In this document: positions 1 through 11,890 of the stretch, one piece after another
Layout: each line of letters starts with the position of its first letter
Numbering within the stretch: position 1 is the first letter of the stretch
Source: Strongylocentrotus purpuratus
Lineage: Eukaryota > Echinodermata > Echinoidea > Camarodonta > Strongylocentrotidae
DNA: 64,000 bases
Assembly: GCF_000002235.5 (NCBI RefSeq)
Contig: NW_022145551.1
Span: forward strand, 1,779,001 to 1,843,000
Direction of reading: 5' to 3'
Position numbers and translations under genes: made by a program
Notes under the pieces: generated by a model
The model's database searches: none
What the model was told of the DNA's origin: nothing
What the model saw: only the letters and a program-made list of their open reading frames with translations

Positions 1-1227
1 TTGGGCAGGGTTGGTTCATATTGTGACGGCATTAAAACATTGTTATTTTCTGGCGAATCTCTCGCATATCCCAGATGCTATGGAGGTTGTTTTATATGTA
101 TTTTTATAAACCACCCGATATGTAGTTGACCTAAAACTTGTGTGATGGCCATCTGTTAGCTTACCAGTCTCTAGTAATACGCTATTGGCCATATTTGTGA
201 TTTTCTATGAACCCGCACTTTAAAGGAACATAAAGAAGAGAGAAATTAGGAAACGGCCAAAGGGTCAAAGAAAAGAAAAGGATAGAAGAAATAGAAGGAA
301 AAAGGAAAGAGAGAGAGAGAGAAAGAAAGAAGAATAACAGGGAAGAAGATGAAGAAGAAAAAAGAAGTAGAGAACAAAAGAAGAAGAGGATCCGGAGGAG
401 CAGGAAAGGGAGAGGGTGGGTGTTTTACATAGTTACCATGCATAATTATATTGAGAATGCATTAATAACTGTCTGGAATGTAGGCTAGCCAAGCGCGCGT
501 ATCGACGCTCTGAACACAACAAAAACAAATAGCTTTTCCATCATCCATCCAGGCAGCATCCAGGCAGGTCAGAGCTGAGTTCAAACTTGACAAAGCATTG
601 TGTTTGGGTAAGAAAAAGATGTGACAATTGTTTTCGAAATGCTGAGATTGGAGCAAACAATCATTTAACGGGAATGGAATGGTGACAGGAATGCATTCTA
701 TACACGTATTCACAAGAAAACTTGCATAACATTACGCATTTTTTTAGGACCTCAGTCCCATGTGCTGAAAATCATGTCTGATTGTTGTCGAGTTCTTAGA
801 ATTACGGATACGGGCGTGTGCGCGCGTGTGTGTGTGTGTGTGTGTGCAGGTGATTGGATTGAGATTGTAAATAAAGATTGTAATGAGTGTTCACTGATTA
901 CTAAATATAACACTATTTTTATTTTAGATACGAGGAAGCAAGGTTGCAAAGACAATAAAACATGACGAATTGTAACGTTAGACCTAGATCTATTCCCTTT
1001 TCGTTATTTTAATTTTATTGAGTGAGGTATTCTTCACTAGAAAAGTATTCTAGAAAGTATCGAAATACTAGTCTAGTCTAGATTTACAGCAAGTGTATTC
1101 GGGCAAATAAATGAACCAATAAGATTAAGAATGACATGAAAATTGCGGATATTACTTGGCCAATACTATATGAGATGTAGACTACATGAATAGGGAGGCC
1201 AATGCCCAAATCTAACTTTTTAATTAC
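1..1227. other. Intergenic sequence, no gene seen
   Basis: No open frame here looks like protein. There is a purine-rich GA tract at about 290-420 and a short alternating GT tract at about 819-847. The translated frames over these are low-complexity and have no splice-consistent neighbours. Confidence 0.6.
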
Positions 1228-2006
1228 TAGAGTAAAGTACCCGGTTTTCGGCCACTTAAGACAAAATCCTATTTATTGGACTCTTTACTTCCTATTTATT
1301 ATCATTTCTTGTTCAAATCATGAAGCAAATATTATTATTATTTAAACAAAAAAAGAATCCCCCAAAAAAATCACGAATTGCCATGACAATATTCATTTCA
1401 ATTTTCACTGTTTTGGAGCCGGTTATCGGCCGAGCGTTTCAGTTTACGGCCGCATGTACAAAGTCAATAGGAAGCGCTCGCGCGCGCCGTGCGTTTCTGC
1501 GCTGATGTATAGCACAAGCGGGCGGAGCAGGTATCCCACGCCGGAGCTCCCGGGTGCCCGCCTGGCCGAATACAGGCACAGCGGTGATCGGAAGTTGGAA
1601 TCTGAATTAGACAGACATATCGTGTGTGCGTCGCGGTGTGCGGCTGCATTGATTTAATACATGCGATGAGATACTTTTGAGCTTGCGACCAGCACAAAAT
1701 CGGGCTCTATATCTGAAAAATACTTGAAATAAAGCTCATTTTATGGTACCCATATTTCTTACATACACGCGTAAGAAACTCGATTTTTCAGATTTGGGTA
1801 GCTGGACCGCCGATTACATCGCTAAAATGTGATATTTTAGGATATATTTTTCATTGCAAATGTGGTTCTTCAGTGACACTGGCATGGTATGGTATGTGTG
1901 GGATATGTGTTATGCTATTATGCGATGTATTTTAAAGTGATTTTACCATGTATCCAACCAATTGGCCGAAAACCGGAGCTGACCGATTACCGGGTACTTT
2001 ACTCTA
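1228..2006. mobile_element. TA-flanked inverted-repeat DNA transposon (non-autonomous)
   Basis: The ends are inverted copies of GAGTAAAGTACCCGGT, each bounded by TA, which fits a TA target-site duplication of the Tc1/mariner type. The inside is CpG-rich in its middle (about 1470-1560) and has no transposase frame, so this is a MITE-like or deletion derivative. The superfamily is inferred from the TA duplication only. Confidence 0.7.
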
Positions 2007-4265
2007 ATTTGTTTATAATAAAACAAAGATTAAAAGAAAGTATTTTCTTTCACTAAGAAAATTCACCTATCTGCCGACTCCAGAAGTTCCATCAAATAGG
2101 AGATACCCAGCTCTTTTTATCCAGCTTCCTTCTACGCATATCCGTACGTAAGAGCCTTGAATCAATTATATTTTATGTCGCAAAATTACGTTGATAATTA
2201 GACAGGCCCGAGGGGATTGGGCGTGTCATTGCCCGGACAACAAGTTTAAAACTTCGCCCGAAATTCCATTCATCATCAGCGGCTAGCCTTGAATCGGACG
2301 CACACACCGACACAGCTAGGTAATTGCATTGCAAGCTGCAGTCTTGAAATCGAGCCATGGAGGGACAAAACATGAACTGACAGAAAAAAAACGTAGATCT
2401 ACGTGATTGTAGTCAATATAATCCTAGAAAAGAATTAAAATTAATAAGTAGGCCTACCTTAAGGTGATATTCCAAATCCAATAGTACTTCCTCATGAGTA
2501 AAGATCAATCTGACACTGCATTATCAACGATCGAGAAGTTACGAGGTCCAATTAACATCCATCTTGCAGCGAACACAATACGGAGTACAATAGGACAGCA
2601 GCGCAGCATAGCGCATATCCATGCAACGTACATGTACATGTACTAATATTTCTCTCACTCTCTCTCTCTCTCCCTTTCGCTATACGTAACATACACACTC
2701 ACTAACCATGTCTCATACAACACACACCTTCAAATCATGGCTTTCATTTCAATTCTCAATCGGAGTATAGACTGCTCACGACACATAGACTTTTTTTTTT
2801 TTACTGAAATATCTTTTTTAACGCTTCTCATACATTACTGCACGACACTCGTATCTAGTGCTGTGAGAATAAGGTACTAGAGTCTATAAATAAGACTACG
2901 CTTTGTGCATGATCTGACCGGAGCTCAGACATATGTCCCAATACCCTTTATTTTTGGCACGAACAATGACGTCACTGTTCACAATTTTCCTTCTCATTTT
3001 GAGATGGATGTAGCTATAGGGCTCAATCCAACGCAAGATTGACAGAAACATTGTACTCTATCTACTTTTGAATGTTCAGTTTGTAAAAATCTGTATTTAA
3101 AAAGATATAATCTTTTTTCTTTATATTTTCTAGTTGTTAGAAGTGGCAATCGTGAACATCTGAATTGTTGATCTCTATCAAAAGTTCTTTACTCAAAACG
3201 GATCCCATATTTTTAGGGTCTACCTTCTGCCAATGAGAAGGTTTTTAGTGAGCAAACCTCTACGCCCTCTAGGATTTTCTTAGTCGGTTGTGCGCGCCTG
3301 TCATGGTCTTCTGCTACAACAATTATTGGATTAAAATACGTCAAAATCTGCAAGATCGTCAACAAATGGTGAAAGACTGTTACAGATCCGTGATTATAGG
3401 TATGTCGTGAAATGTATAATTATATTTTTTCTTATTTTCATCAATTTTTATTTTTACATCATTTTTTTCCCTCTGCTAATTTTTTTAAGTGGGCGAAGAG
3501 CGCACAAATCGTAAGTGTAGAAGCCTTACGCCCGGGCATTGGCCTCCCTAACATGAATAAATGCAGCGAATGAAATAAGTTTTCTACAATTATTACAAAT
3601 AGAAATGACGTCGATAATCCAATGGCAATGGAAATGATGACTGGCGCTGTCGAAGAACAACGAAAAGGGCTCACGTGATGATGTGGAGGCTTTAAGGCGG
3701 AAACACAACTTCATTCTCTGGCTGAAGAGTCGTAAAGAATGCGATGTCTGCGCTGACACTCATGAACTGCTGCGCTCGGCACTCGAGGAGGAAGCAGTGA
3801 ATCCCTGATGCATCATAAGCATTGGTCTTGCTTTTTCGTCTCTATAGAATTTACACACAAATGTGTTCGTGCACACAAACAATTTTTGACAAAGATGATA
3901 GTCATACATGTAGATTTAAAAAAATGAAATTAAGTCTTGTGAATACAAATACTTTAATTAGATTTTTCTCAATTTGTACTCAGGTTTTCATGAATAGTCC
4001 ATACATGAACATTTAGCTCCTATCATGGCAATGAAAAAGCAAAATTGTATTTATTGAGCAGTTGTCCCGTCAGACAAATACATGTAGTCTTCAAAAAGAA
4101 AATCAAACACTCTACCTTCAAGGTTTCACAAATATTCTAAAAATATTTCAAAGACTTTAAAGGTATGTGTGAGTGTTAATTAAATTACGAAGACAACACA
4201 TTTTGTTAATAATAATCATAGTAATAATATGTTTGTTTTATTATATAGAGCTCTCACACAATAAG
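2007..4265. other. Intergenic sequence, no gene seen
   Basis: AT-rich sequence with a short CT microsatellite near 2650-2675 and nothing that reads as a coding exon. I could not identify a transposon by its ends. Confidence 0.5.
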
Positions 4266-4576
4266 CCAGTTCACGGTTGCAGTCTGAGCATGAGCAGATA
4301 AAGGTCATTGCAGAACAAATTTTGAAATTAACGGAGACGAAATACTGGATTCGTGCTCATGAAAGTTATGTAACATTATTCATTCATGCACATTCAGTAC
4401 ACTCCATGATACACAGGTGGAAGTATTCTTTGAAAAGGGGAAACAAAGGCTATTTCTATAGCCCCTCCATCGCTGTAGGAGTGATTATTTCAAAATGTAC
4501 AAAGTGGGACCTCTTCATGATTTTAAGATCTGTGGATATTCGGGGTCATTGCAGTAATGTGCTAACCGTGAACTGG
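4266..4576. mobile_element. Short inverted-repeat element (MITE-like)
   Basis: It starts CCAGTTCACGGTTGCA and ends with the near-exact inverse (TGCTAACCGTGAACTGG). A 118-residue open frame inside has no recognisable features and is probably chance. No clear target duplication was seen, so the family is unassigned. Confidence 0.55.
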
Positions 4577-5726
4577 TCTATTGGTTTCACTGCGCTCAAT
4601 ACAAGGTATAAAGACCTTGGGAAAATCAGTTAAATACATAATAAATCTTCAAGTGTCTAGAGTGGGTGCTTTCCGGATGATCCGGGGCAGTCGATTCCAG
4701 GGGGGAGGGATCAAGGTAGACATTAGACAACCTCCCACTATACTGTCTGCTTGATTAATATGTTGTGTTTTATGTTGTTGTTGTTAGGCTGACCAATCTA
4801 AAAAGATTATTACTGCCTGGCTGTAAGTAGTTGTTCATCACTGATGATTGGATGGCACCGTTTCTTTTCCTCTTCAGTGGGTATCATCATGTACTGTGCA
4901 GCTTCCGATTATTTGATGGTGCGGGCAATAATTTAGGTGTCGACCATGAGCATGACCATGATGATTATGCTATGTTAGATTATCTGTTTGTTTGATTGTT
5001 GTTGTTGTTTATTTTTTTTAATGTATTTCTCTTGAAGTGTGGTAATATACATGTAGGGAATCAGCCTTGACAGGCAAATGGCCTTTGTTCATCCCTCACA
5101 TCCACCACCCTTCATTCACAGTACCATGTCAATGAATTTTTAAATATTTATATTGTTGAGTTTATACTGATTTGTTTGTATATATTCCGATGTGTTTTTA
5201 AAGAGATGTGAAATAAATTAAAATTGAATATTATTATTATTTTTGATATTATATCCTGTTATTTTATACAGTTGTGAAATCTCAAGAAACTGCAATCCAG
5301 AGCCATCACATAATGAACCACCACTCAGTGAGTATAATTTATCATTATTATTCATTTTTTTTTAAAGTAGAAGTGAAGAAACCCACAATAACAAGACAAA
5401 TTTGTGAAATAATTTGGGCCTCATCGTTGCGCCATGTGTTATTTGATAGTACTCTCTGTCTTTCTCTTTGTAAAGCAAAAATCGGGCACATGCAGGCCTG
5501 ATAAAAACCCAATTAAAATCAGTTTCCTGATTATTATTATATATAGATTTTTTTTTTTTTTACCTGATTTTTTTTTTTATTACAATTTTATCCTGATTTT
5601 CCTGATTTTTACCTGATTTTCTCTATTCTTCCCTATTTTGCTTACTCAAAAAGGGGGAATGTTGTTAGATGCCCCCCCCCCCCCCCCCCCCCCTCCCCCA
5701 AATCCTCTTGTTTTTGTTTTACTCAA
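4577..5726. other. Intergenic sequence with a possible retroelement 3' tail and a poly-C tract
   Basis: Around 5205-5240 an AAATAAATTAAAA-type sequence runs into a TAT trinucleotide tail, like the 3' ends of CR1-type LINEs elsewhere in the window. A C-rich run at about 5671-5698 directly precedes the inverted-repeat element at 5727. The only coding candidate is the tiny exon listed separately at 5313-5327. Confidence 0.4.
5313..5327 (+). CDS. AKIP1: Candidate first coding exon of the AKIP1 homologue
   Basis: An ATG followed by four codons (MNHHS) is followed by a good donor (GTGAGT at 5328). The phase is 0, which matches the phase-0 start of the first firm AKIP1 exon at 6898. The join would place the conserved VLERA helix about 20 residues from the initiator, similar to the spacing in vertebrate AKIP1. 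This is inference from phase and position; an upstream exon outside my recognition is equally possible. Confidence 0.3.
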
Positions 5727-6123
5727 GGGCAATTCCACGGTAACGGAAGGACACTCAGACAAGATTTTTGAACTTCAGGTTCATACTAAAAGAAATGTTT
5801 TATTAGTATGTATTAAACTATGGGGAACAAAATGTGTTTCAGTCAAGTGGGAAGCTTCATCAACTTCACAAAGTTTGGATAAACACCAATTAACTGGAAA
5901 AACCATGTCCATTTTTATGTCCTTCCGTTACCGAGATAATTAATATGCACATTCTTAAACTACTTAACTATAATGACAATTTTTTGTGTGAAAATTAAAG
6001 GCACTTATATAGGTATTATATCTATACTGTTTCACATCTTATACTAATAAAACAGTTCTTTTAGTATGAACCTGAAGTTCAAAAATCTTGTCTGAGTGTC
6101 CTTCCGTTACCGTGGAATTGCCC
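5727..6123. mobile_element. Foldback element with ~80-bp terminal inverted repeats and TCAA flanks
   Basis: The first ~80 bases, beginning GGGCAATTCCACGGTAACGG, are repeated in inverse at the right end with about one mismatch. Both ends are bordered by TCAA, suggesting a 4-bp target duplication. No transposase frame is present. The superfamily is not decided by this evidence. Confidence 0.75.
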
Positions 6124-6430
6124 TCAAGTGCTCACTATCACCCCTGCACATGACTTCACTCTCGTCTTCCTGTTCAACAGGAAGCTGAATGCAACATTTA
6201 AGGCAGTTCATTTCCACAGTCTGATCACTGTTATTTTAAAGCCAGCAGTTCTTGCATTCTGAACAACAAACTTGTGGGAATTAATGTCTGAAATTATTAG
6301 CAGCGGAGGGGATTTTATAATCTCTCTCTCTCTCTCTCTCTTTCTCCCTTACTAAGTTTGATTCAGTAATCCATCACTTAAACGCTGTCTCTCTCTTCCT
6401 ATTCCTATCTCTCTTTCTTTCTCACGGCAG

Positions 6431-6495
6431 GCTTGTGACTGGATGTCTTACACACTATGCAGCAGGTCTTAGAGAGAACTAGAAGGAGAGAGGTC
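6431..6495 (+). pseudogene. Degenerate copy 1 of the AKIP1 N-terminal exon
   Basis: After the acceptor CGGCAG this block matches the intact exon at 6898, but it lacks about 19 bases after the TGCAG segment, which shifts the frame. It runs into a C tract and CT repeat instead of a donor. It cannot serve as an ordinary internal coding exon. Confidence 0.65.
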
Positions 6496-6670
6496 CCCCC
6501 CCCCCCCCCTCTCTCACTCTCTACTTCTCCTTCTCTCTCTGTCCCCATTCTTGTAATTGATTGTGTAATAATTCACAGGTTGTTGCTTCGTCGTCCCTCC
6601 CTTACTGTGTTGGATTCTGTAATAGCTCATATATTGTTTCTCTCCCTATCTCTCTCTCTCTCTCTCTCAG

Positions 6671-6758
6671 CACAATTATGACTGATGTCGTACACACTAT
6701 GTAAAGCAAACCACCAAGTACAGCAGGTCTTGGATAGAACTGAAAGCAGAGAGGTTAC
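6671..6758 (+). pseudogene. Degenerate copy 2 of the AKIP1 N-terminal exon
   Basis: The block matches the intact exon over most of its length (frame reads QQVLDRTESREV against QQVLERARRREV). It has lost one G just before the ATG and has no GT donor at the equivalent end. An ATG at 6685 opens the related frame but leads into CT repeat. Confidence 0.65.
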
Positions 6759-6897
6759 AAATCTCCTCCACCTAAGAATTACCATGTTTTACTCTGTAAT
6801 TACTCATATATTGTCTCTCTCCCTATCTCTCTCTCTCTCTCTCTCTCTCCCCTCTCTCTGTCACTGTGTATTGTCTCTTTCTCTCTCTCACACACAG

Positions 6898-7026
6898 CAT
6901 GCTGAAGACTGGATGTCCTGCACACTGTGCAGAGCGAACCACCAAGGACAACAGGTCTTAGAGAGAGCGAGAAGGCGAGAGGTCACTTGGCCGGAACCTA
7001 GAGAACAGGGGACCCCTCCTGTTCAG
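6898..7026 (+). CDS. AKIP1: AKIP1 exon: N-terminal basic helix
   Basis: This is 43 codons in phase 0 on both sides, with acceptor CACACAG and donor GTCAGT. It contains the conserved VLERARRREVTW helix. It is the third and only intact copy of the local triplication. Confidence 0.8.
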
Positions 7027-9062
7027 GTCAGTAATAAAGATTTAATTGTATATACATGTAGCACCTAATATGAAATATTGTAGAGGTATGGAGGATGTCT
7101 AGTGGATACATCACTGCACTGAGGATCACAGGGTTCACGCCCCACGGTCATGAGTCCCGCCTTGGCACTAATTTCCTTCAGCAAGACATTAGGGACTTAG
7201 ATTCGCATGAAGACAATGGGGATTGCTACGATCGACGTCCTTTTAATGCACTGCCTTGAATGGAGGTCACACGTATCAGTCCACGCAAATCTAAAAGTCC
7301 CTATCAATCAACATTTGCCACTCTCCACCCAGGTGATGAAAATGGGTACCCTGTAGGAAAAAAATTCCCCTAATGCTCGGCTAATGTCGAGGTAATAATA
7401 GTACAGGGCTTAGAAACATTGGCATCGACCGCTATAAAAATGTTACTATCATTATCATTATTAATCGGTTGTCTTTACATTATTTTTTTGTAGATATTGC
7501 TGTTGTTGCTTTTCTATTTTTTTTGTATTTATTAATATTATTCTTTTTTTAAATCTCCATTTTTCATTGTTGCAATTTCTCCAGGATGCTCTGACTTACA
7601 CCACTATAAATGAAGCCTTTGGCAGCATCCTGCAGTATATGACTTCAAGCAGCAGACAATGTAGGGTAAGTTTTGTACTTTTAGATGGGAATCCATGACC
7701 CTTCTTACAATATGTTACACTTTGATTTAGTTTTTTTTTGTTATGCTATGCTAAGAAAGCATGTGTATGCTTGTTAGTAAGCAACCTGTATTTTTGTTCA
7801 ATACAAGATGCAAAACATGAACAATAGCATCAGCAAACTTCATACATAATGTGCTGAAACAGCAGACTCTCACAGAGAGCCTTGATGGGCCAATCTAGTG
7901 GTTCACTGCATCACAGAATGACTAAATCACAAAACAGGCAATACAAAGGAACAAACTAATACCATTGTGAACGATTTCTCTCACGTTTTTATAAATCCTC
8001 ATGTATTACCTCTGTAACATCTAACTTGTGTCATTCCTTTTGACAGAGATACTACTCCAGCATTCCAGCGTCTACCCATAATGCACTGGACAAGCGGCAT
8101 TGTGGGAGATTTCATGCTCCGAGATACACAGAGCCCCGGAAGACGACACACCCTGTAAGTGGACTTTCCCATTCCTAACGTAATGGCTTACAATATCATC
8201 ATGAGTTTGTTTGGAATGAAATCAATAGGGTGGATTCACTATAAACAGTGCCCCCACTGGCATGCCATGAGAGGTTTTTATATATATTTAAACCGGTGCA
8301 GCGCAGCAAAACGCAAGCCACCGATCAAATTGACCAAAGTGATCCAAACTGTTTAAATTAATTCATTGAGATTGACATGTCCTGATATCAGTGGACTTTT
8401 CTGTATTGAATTTGGATTTTGAAAATTCCATCCAATTGATTCTGACTCAAATTTGGCCTGATTTTGGTAAAAATCAATACACATTTGCATTTTGGGCCAA
8501 AAAGTTACCAAAATTACTCCAAAATTCTTGTTGAGGGTGGTCAATTTGTCTATATTTTCAAGCATCAGGACAACTTCTCACAAAGAAAAAGCCCATCTAA
8601 TCTCCTTAGATGATAATAATGATTGGAAAACTTTCCCCTGACCAAAGATGGCTGTAATGGGTTGGGCGAACTTGAAAAAGTCACCAAATTGGCCAAAATG
8701 TAGGTTCAGTAAGACAAATTTTTAAGCATTCAACATGGACAAATATGGATAATGTTAGGCCTCGGCCACAAATTCCATTATGAACACCGTAAGAATGATT
8801 ATCAGACAATGGAAATTTGGGTAGACGATGGAAAAACGGAGATTCGTACGAAATTATCGTTCGTACAAACCTTTGTGACCGTAGCATTATTTTTCTCTTT
8901 TTCTTTTTTTTCCAGCTGCAGAAAACAGAAGATGTTCACATCCAAGTCCAGCCTGGGACATACGCCGTGACGGCCGGAGGCTGGGGCAGGGGCAAAGGTC
9001 AACAGACGCACGTCGTCCATGTCAACCAAGGTCAAAGTGTCAACCTTGATTTCACCATGTGA
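6898..9062 (+). CDS. AKIP1: A-kinase interacting protein 1 homologue (spliced gene)
   Basis: The coding parts are 6898-7026, 7585-7665, 8047-8154 and 8916-9062, all joined in phase 0, plus perhaps a tiny first exon at 5313-5327. The product is about 155-160 residues, against roughly 210 in human. Family landmarks appear in order: a basic helix VLERARRREVTW, the block QYMTSSSRQC followed directly by RYYSSIP, and the C-terminal PGTYAVT...THVVHVNQGQSV block ending at the stop. In vertebrates AKIP1 binds the protein kinase A catalytic subunit and influences its nuclear retention and NF-kB p65 signalling; the same role here is inferred from homology. Homology is clear from these blocks. The exact start is uncertain because of the exon triplication just upstream. 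Confidence 0.85.
7085..7465 (+). mobile_element. tRNA-derived SINE, split by a MITE, in an AKIP1 intron
   Basis: An A-box-like TCTAGTGGATAC and a B-box-like GGGTTCACGCCCC are followed by a body with TTGCCACTCTCCACCCAGG and GGGTACCCTGTAGG. The body is interrupted at 7192-7301 by a separate TA-flanked element. The outer borders are approximate. Confidence 0.65.
7192..7301. mobile_element. 110-bp MITE of the GGGACTTTTAGATT family inserted in a SINE
   Basis: The left end GGGACTTAGATT and the right end AATCTAAAAGTCCC are inverted repeats, and both are bordered by TA. The same ends occur on the larger element at 13601-14136. The flanking SINE reads continuously when this element is removed. Confidence 0.75.
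7585..7665 (+). CDS. AKIP1: AKIP1 exon: QYMTSSSRQC block
   Basis: 27 codons, phase 0 on both sides, with acceptor TCTCCAG and donor GTAAG. The FGSILQYMTSSSRQC segment matches the conserved central part of AKIP1. Confidence 0.85.
8047..8154 (+). CDS. AKIP1: AKIP1 exon: RYYSSIP block
   Basis: 36 codons, phase 0 on both sides, with acceptor TGACAG and donor GTAAGT. It begins with the conserved YYSSIP motif; the rest is basic and poorly conserved. Confidence 0.85.
8916..9062 (+). CDS. AKIP1: AKIP1 last exon: C-terminal conserved domain
   Basis: It follows a strong pyrimidine tract. Two in-frame acceptors exist, at 8916 and at 8922 (after CTGCAG), a two-codon alternative of the NAGNAG type. It encodes the PGTYAVT and THVVHVNQGQSVNLDF blocks and a TGA stop at 9060-9062. 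Confidence 0.85.
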   Translation: MQKTEDVHIQVQPGTYAVTAGGWGRGKGQQTHVVHVNQGQSVNLDFTM

Positions 9063-11738
9063 CCTCGACTTGGTGAATCCACCAACGCCAGCTGATTGTA
9101 TAGACTTTTTTTAGAAACTGATTGCGCTGGTGGTTTTATAAACTGATTATAATAATAATATCCCATGTTTATATAGCGCTCAATACATCGATCCAACGAT
9201 GTGCCTAAGCACTTTACAGATATATTATTACCCCGGTCATCAGATTCAGGCTTACCCGCACACAATATTGCACATTTTCCACTCCCTGGGGAGCATTCCA
9301 GCCAGTTGCCATTTTACAAACGCACACTTGCTCGTCCAACCATATGAACTTCTGCATCCTACTGGGAGCCAGAAGAAAGCTTGTCTTATCGTCTTCCCCT
9401 GTCCCTGTATCTATCTGTGCATGTGATTAACCTAGCTGTGCAGTGTAAGAGGAAGGCTGCCATCTACTGTCGAACATCGTATTTGTGGTAGGGATAATCC
9501 TCTATGGAATTGAATTTCAATATGTGTGATACACACCTCTGGCATATAGTGGCGAAAATTAAGTATTGATGTTAATTTTGTAAAAGCTGTTTAAATCATG
9601 AATGAAATTCAGCAGTAATGTTTGTTCCACAAATAAGATTAGTAACCCTTATTCCTTCTGTTGTAATCCTATTTTTGCACAAAAGTAATGGTTTCCGACC
9701 CCTTAGTTGCAAAAATGTCTGATTTAAGAACAAAGTAGAGAACTTTTATTTGCAATCTTGTTTTCAATTAATCTTTTATCCACGTTTTTATAATCACCTC
9801 TATTAAAGTTTCTAGGCAGGAACTTGTTGTACCCTTTGTCAAAATTGAGTGAGTTGGTTCACTTTTGAATATATGTTATTTTAAGGCTACAAATGGCTCT
9901 CCATACTTTTTAAGTCAAACTTAGAGTTAAGTTCAACTTAGGATCTTTGTGAAACACCCCCCTGGTCATGCAATATTGTTGAGAAAAGAAACTGGCAGCA
10001 ATCGGGAAACGCTGACTGTAAGCTTTTGGAATCATGCAAATTATCAGAATTTGACCCAATTGTGCTGAGAGTCCCATGTGCTCATGTACACAAACTTGTA
10101 GCCTGAAAGTTCAGTCCAAACATGTCAATTTTTTTCCTGTTATATAGAGTACCGAAGCTGTGACATACAAATCTATTTTTAGAATTTGTCAATGTTTGTC
10201 TTCATTTTCCGAAAGAGCATAACAAATAATGTCCGAATGTTGAAAAACAATTGAATATGTTAAGTATTGGCTGAGATATGACCATCTATATGGGAACTCA
10301 GTGTTATAGTGCTCTGGTTCCTAATGTTATGAATATGACTGCAGTTGAAGAGTCATCCTCTGCAGTGTTTTTGTTTTCTGTGAAATTCTTCCATGTTCAA
10401 ATGAAAGGAATGGAAAAGCTTACACCATTTTCAATTTCCCACCTTTCCTAGAACTCACCCTTCTCTTGAATATATATTGGGTAACCTTGTTTGGGATTAT
10501 TTCCCCTCGGTATTCTGTTTCTTAAAGGTAAAGACCAGTATTGGAAACGCCCACCTCTCAAAAAAAATGAAATGGAAGCTCTTATTACCAATCATGTGAA
10601 AGAATATGTTTTGATCCGAATTTTGCTGAGAAACCACTTACATTGATATATTTCGTAAATTATTATATCTATTTGGACCTGATATATATACATGTAACGC
10701 ATGTGTCGCACACGTGTGCGTAGTCCCATATACATCTTTCTGTGTACAGTGCTTGTAACTTTACCAAGACTGGGCCAAATTTCTTATCATTTTGATGATT
10801 CCAGAACCTTGCAGTACTGTACACACCAACACTTATATGCTACATGATCAACCTTTTTTTACAATGCGATCGCATGACCATAACTGGTCTTTATCTTTAA
10901 GCCCTCCCTCCCCCCCCCCCCCCCCAATGCTTGCTTTAAGTGACAATGCACTCATGAGACACCATGCATGTGGGCATTGGAATTCAAGTGTAATGCAAGC
11001 ATAACAATTTCAACAGAGATGGTGACATTTTCATGTTTTTCTTGAAAACAACAAGCCAAATAATAATAATATAGATCATTTAGGAGCGCTGAAAACAAAA
11101 AGTACTATATATACAAAAAGGACTTTTAAAGATAGTTAAATCGTAAGAAGTATGTTTTAAGGCCCCACTGTCCTACTTGTAGCTACTTGCTCCCTCTATA
11201 TAGAAAACTTCCCAAATCGGTGCCTGTTGGTCCCCCATGATCCTCTCTTTCTTATGTTAGTTGAGAGCTGAGTTGATGAGATAGCCACCTGTCAGTGACC
11301 TGGCTGGATGGTCTAATCCCCTCTGGCCCAGTAGTATTGACAGTCTTTAAGGGGTCTTTATTGATAGAGGCAAGACAGCTCAATTCACCGATGGACAGTT
11401 AGATATTGTTCCATGAAGTTCAAGAACATGCTTTATACAAGCATAAGATTAACTTTTGTACAAAAAAAATGTAGATTTTAAAATGTGTATTAATTTTTAA
11501 AAATATATGCCTGTTTCTGTCTCGTTTGTTTATTTATTCATTCATTAATTGATTGATTTGTTTATTTGAATGAGATAGTGTTAATTTATATAATTGATAC
11601 AATTGAATCAGTTTATACGAAGGCAAATGTGATTTTGTTTTGTTGTTGTTGAAACTCTGTTTGATTTGAGGTTGTTACTGAATGTGTTTTGAAGTTGATG
11701 CACCTACTAGTAGGTTAAGAGTGTTAAAATGTCAGTGA
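9063..11738. other. AKIP1 3' flank and intergenic sequence
   Basis: The start of this stretch must contain the AKIP1 3' UTR, but I see no convincing AATAAA close to the stop. A repeat with TATAGCGC lies at 9150-9240 and a C tract at about 10912-10926. At about 9905-9962 a single GGGGGTGTTTCACAAAG-type transposon end reads on the minus strand, without a visible partner. No further exon was recognised. Confidence 0.45.
9150..9240 (+). repeat. TATAGCGC-type dispersed repeat
   Basis: TAATAATAATA is followed by TTTATATAGCGCTCAATACA, then GTGCCTAAGCACTTTACA. The same TATAGCGC...GCTTTACA or GCGCTGTACA pattern recurs at 47030-47110 and 47210-47290, so this is a dispersed repeat family with an (AAT)n start. 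Confidence 0.6.
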
Positions 11739-11890
11739 AAGTGAAAAGGAAAAGAGAGAGAGAGAGGGGAGGGCAGAGAAAGAGAGAGAGGAGGGCAGAG
11801 AGCGATAAAGAGAGCAAGATTTAGACGGAGAGGGGAGGAGAGAGAGAGAGAGAGAGGAAGAATGATAGATGGGGAGGGGGGGGGGTCTGG
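11739..11890. repeat. GA-rich low-complexity tract
   Basis: Dense GAGAGA and GGAGGG runs. Long open frames across it on the minus strand are CT low-complexity (Ser/Leu/Pro-rich) and are not taken as genes. Confidence 0.8.

Larger units (their letters stand above)
6345..7026 (+). repeat. Tandem triplication of an intron-tail plus exon unit of AKIP1
   Basis: Three successive units each hold a TTACT...TCTGTAAT...CTCATAT-like intron piece, a CT-rich polypyrimidine tract, an AG acceptor and an exon-like block. The exon-like blocks begin at 6431, 6671 and 6898. Only the third ends in a usable donor and keeps the frame. The first two are listed as pseudo-exons. Confidence 0.75.

Noticed and set aside
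246..443. Minus-strand open frame rich in Phe/Pro/Leu
   Set aside because: It is the complement of a GA-rich tract; composition alone keeps the frame open and there is no family signature.
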